This document shows, piece after piece, positions 1-8,320 of a stretch of 64,000 bases of DNA (the first letter of the stretch is position 1; each line of letters begins with the position of its first letter). The position numbers and the translations under genes were made by a program. The notes beneath the pieces are model-generated. The model was not told the DNA's origin. It did not search any database and worked only from the letters and a program-made list of their open reading frames with translations. This DNA comes from Xestospongia muta (taxonomy: Eukaryota > Porifera > Demospongiae > Haplosclerida > Petrosiidae). The stretch is taken from contig OY848919.1 in assembly GCA_963693285.1 (NCBI GenBank), positions 5,672,136-5,736,135 on the forward strand, read 5' to 3'.

Positions 1-1
1 A

Positions 2-2317
2 ATTCTTCTCGTAGGCAGCTGTCAATTACATTTTATGAGCGAAGTTATAGCCAAGTTTACTAATAATTGGGCTGAGTTAATGGGAGGAGCTATACATGCT
101 AGAGGTGATGGAAAGTGCGCCATACACATTGACTCAAATGTTGAACAAGTAATGTTCTCAGACAATGAAGCAAGAAGAGCTGGAATATCAATATATGCAG
201 AGCCTATATTCTCATGTTATATCAACAACTCAGACTTTCTTAAGTCTCCTGATAAAATAATGGCATATTATTATCAACACTTAAATTTTACCAAAACGAA
301 ATCAAAATCTTCTTTGCTTCATGTTTCGACTATTTCACAAACACTTACAGAAGGTGCTGACGTGCGACCACCTCTACAAATATATCCAGGACAGGAAATT
401 TATTACTGTATTTCAGCTCTTGATGCTCTTGATAGAAACGTTTATTCTACCATAGCGATTGATATTGTTAGAAATTATTCTCAACATACTATTCCTAAAA
501 CAACAAAACTGTGGTTGTCTTTTGATGACCAAGAACAACTGATACAAGAAGGCAAAAATTGCACAAACATTAGTGTGACTGTTCATATAAATAACAACAG
601 TATTATTATATCTGGAATGATTGTATTCTCTCTGTCCACACAGCCAGCAATTTTAACAAAAAGTGTCAAAATTTATCCATGTCCACTGGGATTTGTTTTG
701 AATAAGACAGCGGGAGTCTGTGAACTTTCATCTTCATTTGATAACTTGAGAAAACATCATCACCTTACAATCCCCATTATTGGTAATGTGAGTAGACAGA
801 CAATAACAAGACTTTTCCCATTTATCTCTTGGGCAGGAATAATAGAATATGAGAACAAAACAAAGAAACAATTTGGTGTATCTTTATCTTGTCCAATTGG
901 ACATTGTAATAGCAATCAGACACTACCTTACTTCTACAGTGGTGACTTATCATCTAATAAAAGTTTTAAGTTGTCAGATGGTATCACTGACTATCATCCA
1001 CCATTGTGTTTATATCAACGTGAAGGAACATTATGTGGTAGATGTAGTGAGGGATTAAGTGTGGTATTTGGATCTACAGAATGTCAACATTGTAGCAATG
1101 CTTGGATAACATCAGTAATTATTTATCTAGTCATTGGCCCACTTCTTATTTACCTGTTATATGCTCTTAAACTTACATTAACAAGTGGTACACTGAATGG
1201 AATTATTTTCTATGCTCAGGCTGCTAATTGTGGTTTGCTTGACATGTTAAGATATCACTACTTTAAATCTTCAATTGATCGATTGTCAGGATTTGCTATA
1301 TTTATTATCCATGTTTTGAATCTTGAGACAGGCTATCCTAGATGTTTTTACAATGGAATGACAGAGTTATGGAAAACTAGCTTTCATTTTGTGTTTCCGC
1401 TTTATCTTCTGACAATAGTCATTGTCCTGATTATCCTCAGTCGTTTTTCACCAAAGCTTTCCAATAGAATAGCTCATTCCTCAGTTCAAGTACTGGTTAC
1501 TGTTGTACACCTCTCTTTCTCAAAACTACTCCTTCAATTGATCAATGTAATGACATATTCTGAGGTTTACACATCCAATGATGTACATTATGTTTGGTAT
1601 TTAGATGGTACTGTCAAGTATGGAGGATACTCTCATCGTATACTAATGATAGTGACTCTGATAATAGTTCTTGGTTTACTGTTACCATATGTACTTCTAC
1701 TTCTCTTTGCTAAACCACTTAGACCACTAGCATGTACCAGTAAGTACTTACGACCTCTTCTAGAAGCTATCCATGCTCCTTATAAAGAAGGTAAACAATA
1801 TTGGTTTACATTACGTCTTCTGTTACTATGTGCTATGTATGGTGTATATGCCAAATATAGAGCTACTGATCTTTATTCTCTCTTTTTCACAACAAATCTA
1901 ATGTTGGTAATTTTCCTTGTTGTTCAAACATATATCAAACCATTTAGAAGTAAATTAATCAATCTTCTTGATAGTGGTTTGATGATGAATATAACACTTA
2001 TTTATCTCACTTATTACTATCTTTTTTACAAGGATACATTAATTATAAAAATAATTTGTTTTTCTTCTGTGTTTCTGACATTTGTTACATTAGTGATGGT
2101 CACTGTATATCATGTACTCTGGGTTTGCAGAAAGCTTAATATAGTAAAAAGATGGTTTGAAAGCAAATGTGAGAAACTTCGTCCGTGGTATATGAAAGTT
2201 TCATCATTTACTCATAAAGCAACTAACAGACAACCACTACTTACAGATGTCAATGACTCATTTTATGGTTCATGCTCAGAGTTTAGAGAGCCTGTCCTAG
2301 GACACTGCAGTGATTGA
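2..2317 (+). CDS. R1: beta-helix multi-TM receptor-like protein (class A), 5' end outside window
   Basis: The frame is open from the first bases to the TGA at 2315-2317. About 771 codons are present, equivalent to roughly residue 516 onward of the 1287-residue paralogues at 18244 and 50487. The visible part starts in the PMP-like beta-helix (GGAIHAR near 95, FSDNEARRAG near 155). A Cys-rich stalk follows (YPCPLGF, then LCGRCSEG and C..CSN near 1030-1095), then several hydrophobic segments from about 1105 to 2130 with HAPYKEGKQYW between two of them. The tail has NRQPLLTD, NDSFYGSCSEF and REPVLGHCSD. No stop or frameshift is visible, so this is probably the 3' part of a functional gene. The function is unknown. 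The layout suggests a cell-surface receptor or channel-like protein. Confidence 0.85.
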   Translation: MLLVGSCQLHFMSEVIAKFTNNWAELMGGAIHARGDGKCAIHIDSNVEQVMFSDNEARRAGISIYAEPIFSCYINNSDFLKSPDKIMAYYYQHLNFTKTKSKSSLLHVSTISQTLTEGADVRPPLQIYPGQEIYYCISALDALDRNVYSTIAIDIVRNYSQHTIPKTTKLWLSFDDQEQLIQEGKNCTNISVTVHINNNSIIISGMIVFSLSTQPAILTKSVKIYPCPLGFVLNKTAGVCELSSSFDNLRKHHHLTIPIIGNVSRQTITRLFPFISWAGIIEYENKTKKQFGVSLSCPIGHCNSNQTLPYFYSGDLSSNKSFKLSDGITDYHPPLCLYQREGTLCGRCSEGLSVVFGSTECQHCSNAWITSVIIYLVIGPLLIYLLYALKLTLTSGTLNGIIFYAQAANCGLLDMLRYHYFKSSIDRLSGFAIFIIHVLNLETGYPRCFYNGMTELWKTSFHFVFPLYLLTIVIVLIILSRFSPKLSNRIAHSSVQVLVTVVHLSFSKLLLQLINVMTYSEVYTSNDVHYVWYLDGTVKYGGYSHRILMIVTLIIVLGLLLPYVLLLLFAKPLRPLACTSKYLRPLLEAIHAPYKEGKQYWFTLRLLLLCAMYGVYAKYRATDLYSLFFTTNLMLVIFLVVQTYIKPFRSKLINLLDSGLMMNITLIYLTYYYLFYKDTLIIKIICFSSVFLTFVTLVMVTVYHVLWVCRKLNIVKRWFESKCEKLRPWYMKVSSFTHKATNRQPLLTDVNDSFYGSCSEFREPVLGHCSD

Positions 2318-2867
2318 CTAAACAATTTTTTTAAGTGTGTATATTATAAACAAGTTCTCTTTGTGTGTATGTGTGTGCCTATATGAGTATATATTTATGT
2401 ATGATATGTTTTGTTTGTATGTATTATAATTATAGTTAGAAATTTAATTATATTTTTTGTATGTAAAAAACTTGGAAAAAATTTACTTTTAAAAATGACA
2501 ACAGTCTGGCTTAACTAATAGAGATTTTGAATTGACCTTGCCACAACCTAATGGTCTAACAGTTATTGGGAGTCATTTCCAATCAAAATATGTGTGTAAT
2601 ATGTATGTAATGATAATTATGGTATTATGTTGTATGTGTAATTAATGCCATATCATAATGCATAATGATAACATAATGATATGATTGAAATAACTCTCAA
2701 TAGTTAGTTATGGTCATTAAAATCATAGAATAAACTAGTCCTATACATTACATATTATGCTGACTTGTACATTGTTGTACACTGAACTAATCTATATCCC
2801 AAAATTAACTATATATAACAAAATATGGAGCTCTGGTTCTATTAGATGTATTAACTCAAACTATTTC
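2318..2867 (+). repeat. Conserved 3' flank of class A receptor genes
   Basis: No gene is seen here. This stretch is clearly similar to the regions after R3 (22108-22660), R5 (44646-45175) and R6 (54351-54750). They share TG/TA-rich microsatellite DNA just after the stop, then a block around CCAATAGTTAGTTATGG and AATAAACTAGTCCTATAC. It is probably 3' UTR plus downstream DNA that was duplicated with the genes. Confidence 0.7.
2729..2734 (+). promoter_or_regulatory. Candidate polyadenylation signal AATAAA (R1)
   Basis: AATAAA lies about 410 nt after the R1 stop, inside the block conserved behind R3, R5 and R6, where the hexamer is kept at the same relative place. Its conservation among otherwise drifting flanks supports a 3'-end processing role. 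No transcript evidence is available. Confidence 0.4.
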
Positions 2868-3056
2868 ACAGTTTCTTGGAGTAAATATATCACTAGATTA
2901 GTCTTTATCATGTTATATTAACAAACTCTATTGACATCCATTGTATGGTGTCCCTGTTTGGTGTCACAATTCAATATCCACTTTGTTACTGTAATGATTT
3001 TTTCATAGCTTTACAAGTGACGATATATACACTACATATATACATCCAGCAATAAT
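2868..3056 (+). repeat. Dispersed repeat shared with 57164-57363
   Basis: About 190 bp (from TTTCTTGGAGTAAATAT to the TATATACA run) is nearly identical to 57164-57363. There it leads into the right arm of the large inverted repeat. Here the similarity ends where P-element debris begins, so the debris probably interrupted an ancestral flank of the same kind. Confidence 0.7.
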
Positions 3057-3152
3057 TAAATGGTGCTTCGTCCTTAAAAAGATCCAAATGACCCAAGACT
3101 TGTGGTACGTTGAATTAATTATATTGAATTGCATAGTTTGGATATCTTTTAG

Positions 3153-3633
3153 TGGCTTAAAGATGGATTCCTCAAGTACCTTGATGACTGGAAAATATCT
3201 GTGAAAGAAAGGAAGTGTTTTACCTCTGCTGAAAAGGCCAAAATGCTATTATCCTCACGAAAATTAACTGGATTAAAAATAACAGGTACATGTAATTATC
3301 CAAAGTTCATATTGCTGATATGATTATGCATATTTTTTTGTAATTATAGTTCATTCATTTGTTGAATTGACCAAGCAGCTTCTTTCTGTATCAGGTATAG
3401 AGCTTGTGATATCACAAAAACTCACTCAAGACCCCATTGAAACATTTTTTGGAAATCAAAGGGCTGCTGGAGGTCGTTCTGATAACCCCTTTGTAAATTA
3501 ATTTTGTTTAAATGCTGTTTCACTACGAGTGCAACGCTCTGCTGCATTAGAACCTATTTGTGGTAACTGTGGAAAAAGACAGTGCAGTACAATTTCTAAT
3601 GTTAAAGACTTGGTAATACCCCTGCCAAAATGA
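3153..3633 (+). pseudogene. P-element/THAP9-like transposase, C-terminal relic with intron and internal stop
   Basis: After an AG acceptor at 3151-3152 the sequence encodes WLKDGFLKYLDDW... and ERKCFTSAEKAKMLLSSRKL. A 64-bp GT-AG intron (3286-3349) follows, then SFVELTKQLL, LTQDPIETFFGNQRAAGGRS and DNP. The QDP.E.FFG.QR..GGRSDNP signature is typical of the C-terminal part of P-element and THAP9 transposases. A TAA at 3499-3501 interrupts the frame. The same frame then continues with LRVQRSAALEP, a NCGKR-type motif and PLPK before TGA at 3631, which is the usual family ending. The N-terminal THAP domain and most of the catalytic region are absent. It is an inactive fragment. Confidence 0.8.
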
Positions 3634-3686
3634 TTAAACTCTTATACTTTACTATAATTGTTAATTAGTAACAAAAAATTATGGTT

Positions 3687-4694
3687 CATTTTGATTCATT
3701 ATGTAGCCTCTTTAGTTTTTTTCTAAGATCCTTTGATTTGGTTGAAACACTCTTGTTGGCTTTCCTATACTGTTCCATCAAGGTACTAGCTATTGAAAAC
3801 CCCTAATAGTTAACCAGAGTCCAATTACTTCTTTCAGTAACTTGACTGCTTCCTCACTCTCAATATCAACAGAAAGTAGTGTCCAGTAAAATTGCACGAG
3901 TTCATCACTTGACACAGTACATATAATTGTTTCCTGCTGGTTACAGGACAAACAGCTACTTCTTTCCAAAGCAATAAGTAAATGTCGGCGAACCTTGAGC
4001 TCAATTTATTTGAAAAACATGTAAGTTGTATCATTGATTTCAAAAAGTTCTCCTCGATTAACTATTCCTATCCACTTAGTAGTATATTCCAAAAAATTGC
4101 TTTCATCTCCATTAATAGCCATTGCTGATAGACACTCAATCATGCTAACTGATTTAGGATAAAGGCTTCTTTCATACTGCTTTAGTAATTTAAATGGTAC
4201 ATATCTGGCAGCATACCTCAGTATGTTTTTTTCGTCTGCTGATAGAGGAGATACTTCATTTGAATGGTTGCCTGATTCATCATGGAGATGACTCATGATC
4301 ATATTTGAATAGAGCACTTGATTAACTTACTGGTACACTAATGGGGTGAATGGTGGAATTCCTGCATGTCCAAAAAGATCACGCCACATTTTATCAAGGT
4401 CACGAAATCCAATGAGTTGGAATGCAGTCCACAATTTTTCTCTCTTTACACTCTTTGAACGACAAGAGACCTCAGTAGAAATAGGCGAATATAAACGTTT
4501 CTCCAATACTTTCAAAGGGCTAGAGGCAAATGTATCAAAATACTGAGACAAGAGTTGTTTTCCGTAATAGCTTGTAAAAACTGTCGGGCTTGCTCTTTCG
4601 CCATCTTGCTACGATCCACATGTTGAAGGTGATCGCTATCAGTAAGGAAAGAACAAATTGGAGCTCGGACAACACCAGTTGACATTTTGAACAT
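3687..4694 (-). pseudogene. Unrecognised TE-associated ORF, broken by stops and frameshifts
   Basis: Read on the minus strand from ATG 4694 (MFKMSTGVVRAPICSFLTD), coding-like sequence continues through several frames. These include a segment with LFGHAGIPPFTPLVYQ, one with LSADEKNILRYAARYVPFKL and YTTKWIGIVNRGELFE, one with IELKVRRHLLIALERSS, and a basic end (KSKDLRKKLKRLHNESK) stopping at 3687-3689. Lesions seen are a frameshift near 4550, an in-frame TAA at 4327-4329, an in-frame TAA near 4006 and a frameshift near 3800. I do not recognise the family. It faces the P-element relic tail to tail and may be a companion ORF of the same element or a captured host gene. Confidence 0.5.
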
Positions 4695-5473
4695 CACGTG
4701 ACGTGACAAGGCTTCCCCGCTTAAACATTCCCGTTTCCAATCCTCCTCCCTCTCTATTATCTATGTACTAGCTAACAATGAGATAAAGTGACTATCTATA
4801 TATTACAACTAGATCCTGAGACTAAGTTTAAGGTTGGTAGATTAACTCACAAGAGAGCTTCTAAACATGTGTTAATCTAAATTGAACAGTTTTCGATCAA
4901 AACAAACCATGACGACATATTAAATAATGGCCAACTTAAAAAGAAACACCGGTATAATTTATTGAGTGAAATGTGTTTTAGCTCACAATATAGTGCCCAG
5001 ACGATGTGTGATAGCCTTAATGAGTCAAAAAAGATCAAAGTAGTGAGATCAAAACTGATACTATGTAATAGGAAGATAGTTGGAATGTGGCAATGTGTAC
5101 TAACTACGCTTGCATAAAATAACTTGAGGTCATCGTGTTCTTATTATATCAACTTTGAATTTTAACAGATAATTAAAGCAACAAAACATCATGCTAATAT
5201 TGTCAAAGATATTCTGTTATGTAAATGAAGTATAGCACACATTTGCGAAAGATGTGACTTTTATTATTTACACAGCTGTAAAATACAATACGGAAGCGGA
5301 GACGGACATTCCAATTCCTATATCTTACACGCATCTTTGCGTATGGAAAAATTTCAATTAACGACCAAGTTGATGAGTTTAATTTCTTATTCCTAATTCC
5401 ATTTCTAGGCTTTTATCGTTACTTAATAAAACGCGGAGTGCGAGTACCACAAACCGTCTCTTAAAATCGAGCG

Positions 5474-7193
5474 TTAGCGAGATGTTTTCAGTTGGGTTTG
5501 GATCCTGATTTTGGTTGTATATTGGATTTGGAACCCATCAACTGCATCTTTAATTAGAATATAAGGTTCGCTGAAGAAATTGGAAAAGGAATAGGAATGT
5601 CCGTCTGAGGCTTCTGTACTATAGCGTCAAACTGTGGATATTGTAAATGAAATAGCTTTTGCATTCTCTCATTTAGAACAGGACTTGATTCCAAAGGATC
5701 AATACCAAAAGGACTGGATCTTGTTAGTGAGCCACTAAGAGCCTCGTATTCTTGAACAGCATCACTGACTACTGGAATTAGAGTGGACATAACAGGAACC
5801 ACGTGATTCTTTTTCTTCATAAGTATGTCAGGTATACCCTTTTCTGTATGACAATATCAACTAAAATAGGTGTTGTGAAACTTACTCGGAATATACGATG
5901 ATTATTCCAAGATTTTACAACATTTTTTGTTCCAAAATTTACAACTCTAATAGTTACTCAAGACACACAAAATTTATGTATCTCATTAACCATATTCATT
6001 ACATGGTCATTCTTCATTTCTGTTAAACATTGTTTGATGGGATAATTCACCCTTAAATTAATTCTTCCCACATTCTCTCAATCACATGATTCTGCAATTA
6101 AGAGTAGATTATAAGAAAATTACTTGATTGCATGCAGCTTACCATCGTTGAAGGTGTCTGTAAGTGTGGAGTTTTACCTTTGTTATATCTAATGTAGCTG
6201 AAATTTTCTTGAATAAACAATAAAAGATACCATTTCTTTCCTTTATCAACACGCACTTGATCCCAAATACCAAAATTCAATAGCAGAGGTCTACATAAAA
6301 AGAAACCTGATATGATGAGTCCTACAAGGGCCTATAGCTAGCTATATCACATGCACTATATCACTTAATGCATGCAATGCTTTCATCTGAATGTCTATAG
6401 GGTATTTGATGTATTTCAATATAGAAAGTTTATCGTATAGTAGTAGGTTATTTAGAACTAAGTTTTGTAAGTACATTTTGTTGGATTCAAGATCGATTTA
6501 TTACTTTTCATACACGCATGCAAATTACATGTATGTCTTCAAGTAATTAGCAAATTTACCAAGCTATATGGCATTTTTTGTGATCTTACCTAAAGACATG
6601 TTCATAGATCTCCAAGTTGTTTTTTAATAGCATACTAACAAAACCGACAATTTTTCTACTAAATCCATCAATGAAACAAATATGAGTTACTCCATATCTG
6701 ACTAACTCATCATTTTGATCCATGTGTAATTATTGCCCAAAATATTGAGCTATAATGGAATAGGATTCAATTTCCTTCCTGTGTCTTTTTGTCTTACTTG
6801 ATGATAAACAGGAGTAATATCTTTTGAAACTTTCCCTACACGGACCTCAGAAGCACGCATTCCCTCCGAGGCCGAAAAGCCAGTTACTGTCTTTCGACCA
6901 TATACAGGTCCAACCTATGCATATTATAAGAAAGCAATTATAAGCTTATCCCTTTATTAAATAATTCACCTTATGAACTGCCCTGCTAACAGCATTACTT
7001 ATCTGAAGATAAGTTGGTCTGGAGGTTTTGTGAATATTTTCTTAGTTCCAAAACCTTTTGATAGATTGTATGCTAGCTCCCCTGATGTTTGGAATTCTTT
7101 TTTTAAGTACTTGGACAAGTCTTTGTATGTCCATTGTTCGTGTTCAATTTTTAGTATAACCAAGTGTTCAATATCAATTAATTGTACCAACAT
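5474..7193 (-). pseudogene. DDE-integrase-like transposon gene, copy A, spliced and decayed
   Basis: Exon-like pieces run on the minus strand. Exon 1 begins at ATG 7193 (MLVQLIDIEHLVILKIEHEQ), and exon 2 (6915-6594) has GPVYGRKTVTGFSASEGMRA then LHMDQNDELVRYGVTHICF and IDGFSRKIVGF. It ends in a GTAAGATC donor. Exon 3 (6290-6135) has GIWDQVRVDKGKKWYLLLF. Near 6090-5890 lies an ERMW-type segment, and the last exon (about 5845-5474) has KKKNHVVPVMSTLIPVVSD and YEALSGSLTRSSPFGIDPLE. The IDG, RVDKG and ERMW segments fit the three acidic positions of a retroviral-type integrase core. Lesions include a frameshift at the end of exon 1, a stop before GTAACTATTAG (TGA for TGG) and a frameshift near 5560. 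It is not functional as read. Confidence 0.65.
6127..6134. other. Empty insertion site corresponding to the copy B MITE
   Basis: ATTGCATG occurs once here inside integrase copy A. In copy B the same octamer flanks a 547-bp insert on both sides (47722-47729 and 48277-48284). This is the pre-insertion allele of the hAT-type MITE. Confidence 0.75.
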
Positions 7194-7470
7194 GATTTAA
7201 CTGATGTTAAGATATAGTATTGCACAATAGTAATCTGATTTGCCTGATTATGTATACGTACTTACACTTTAAATGTAAAATTAAATACCATATATATAAT
7301 GTATTAAAGGAACTGACAGAAGTCAATTTTGAGACAAAATACCTACCAGTTAGAGCCTGTAGCACCAATTCTTGAGAGTGAGTAACAATGTAAGAACAGA
7401 GACTAACATCAGTGTGTCAAAGATCTGAGATAGAGAGAAGAATTGGGAACACAAGCAGGACAAAGTCCTA

Positions 7471-7477
7471 TTTTATA
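7471..7477 (-). promoter_or_regulatory. TATA-like box of integrase-like gene, copy A
   Basis: On the minus strand this reads TATAAAA, about 280 nt before the first ATG (7193). A candidate 5' splice donor (CTAACTG/GTAGGTATT, around 7345) lies between them. The box is kept in copy B (49671-49680) and mutated in copy C. It would drive transcription away from the receptor gene R2. Confidence 0.35.
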
Positions 7478-7542
7478 GATAATAGTCAACTGATCTGACC
7501 TAACTCAATTGAAAAATATATTTTTTTCGTTTCTTAGGAAGA

Positions 7543-7615
7543 ATTCGGCGCGTAATGGCGGAAATCGTGTCTTGGAATAATTTCGGAGCGTAATGGCGAA
7601 AATAGTGTCTTGGAA
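7543..7615. repeat. Two-copy 38-bp GC-richer tandem motif
   Basis: The unit ATTCGGCGCGTAATGGCGGA recurs at 7581 as TTTCGGAGCGTAATGGCGAA, and a shorter ATGGCGGAAAT echo lies near 7630. Copy C at 59511 and 59549 has the same 38-bp period. Copy B has one unit (49749). CpG-rich words like this are rare in the window, which is otherwise extremely AT-rich. Confidence 0.65.
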
Positions 7616-7639
7616 TTTCAGGATATGAAATGGCGGAAA

Positions 7640-7940
7640 TATACACTGATCATACTGGATTACTCAATGATGCTTAACTTGATCTTTATTTTCATGACAA
7701 CGTGGTTTTTTCTTATTAAACATCAAGATGCAATAATTGAAATATTCATGCAAGTCAGGCTTACAATTTTGTCTTTTTTGTTTTTTTTGTACCGTGTTTT
7801 CTTGGTTAAAAGAAATTGTTACCCATAATACAAGCATTCTTCAATTCATTTACTATACAAAAAAAGGTCTGTTGTTGATGAACAACAATGTTCTCAAATG
7901 CAGTGATTCTTTCTATGATTCAAGTAAATTCTCTTTTAAA
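7640..7940 (+). pseudogene. Receptor 3'-end relic upstream of R2
   Basis: The fragment encodes LDYSMMLNLIFIFMTTWFF, similar to the late transmembrane segment of R4 (LDCWLILNIVMIYTTTWFF). Near 7895-7930 it has NVLKCSDSFYDSS, which matches the conserved tail motif. Everything between is degraded and no start is possible. Equivalent relics lie before R6 (49835-50110), before R7 (59615-59900) and at 16535 and 56725. Confidence 0.65.
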
Positions 7941-8255
7941 TTGATAATTCTCTTTCTTAAGAGCAGTAAGTTTCATGAATGTAAGAATTATTAGCTCTTA
8001 GATTATTTACTTGTTTATTTCATTATGTATATTTGTAACTAGTTTTGTTGATGTCAAGGGAATTATAGTAAATATATGTTTTATTTGATAGTGTTTTTGT
8101 AGATAATACTGTTTTGGGTGTTACAAGTTTCATTTTTATAATGACAACACAGGTATCATATTAATTTATAGTCAAACAGAAAATGTTATAAGCCATTTTG
8201 AAGTAATGTGTTTAATTGTTTATTTTCATAATCATGTTTATAAAGCACTAACGAG

Positions 8256-8264
8256 TATAAATAG
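8256..8264 (+). promoter_or_regulatory. Core promoter TATA box of R2
   Basis: TATAAATAG lies 65 nt before the ATG at 8321. It sits in the block ACTAACGAG-TATAAATAG-AGTAG followed by the leader AAACAGACA...AAACGATCGAA shared by all six visible gene starts. A start site about 30 nt downstream would give a leader of roughly 35 nt. Confidence 0.7.
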
Positions 8265-8320
8265 AGTAGCTAGTAAACAGACATACTCTAGAAACGATCG
8301 AACGTTAAAACTACATTGTC

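Larger units (their letters stand above)
4767..7540. repeat. Integrase-bearing segmental duplication unit, copy A
   Basis: From ACTAGCTAACAA at 4767 onward this stretch aligns almost continuously with 46333-49740 (copy B). Its right-hand end aligns with 58807-59510 (copy C). The similarity continues past 7540 through the receptor relic and promoter into R2, so the duplicated unit is larger than the integrase gene. Between 4780 and 5470, downstream of the integrase-like gene, I see no ORF, only diverged sequence shared with copy B. Confidence 0.8.

Noticed and set aside
2340..2420. tRNA or small RNA genes in the TG/TA-rich 3' flanks
   Set aside because: No cloverleaf with conserved A and B boxes was found. 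These are microsatellite-like tracts.
4346..4546. Plus-strand ORF opposite the unknown broken ORF
   Set aside because: The minus-strand reading gives the continuous, lesion-explaining protein. The plus reading is a complement shadow.
7610..7828. Separate small membrane protein gene upstream of R2
   Set aside because: Its hydrophobic sequence is the late membrane segment of a receptor, followed by a decayed tail motif. It is a relic, not a gene.
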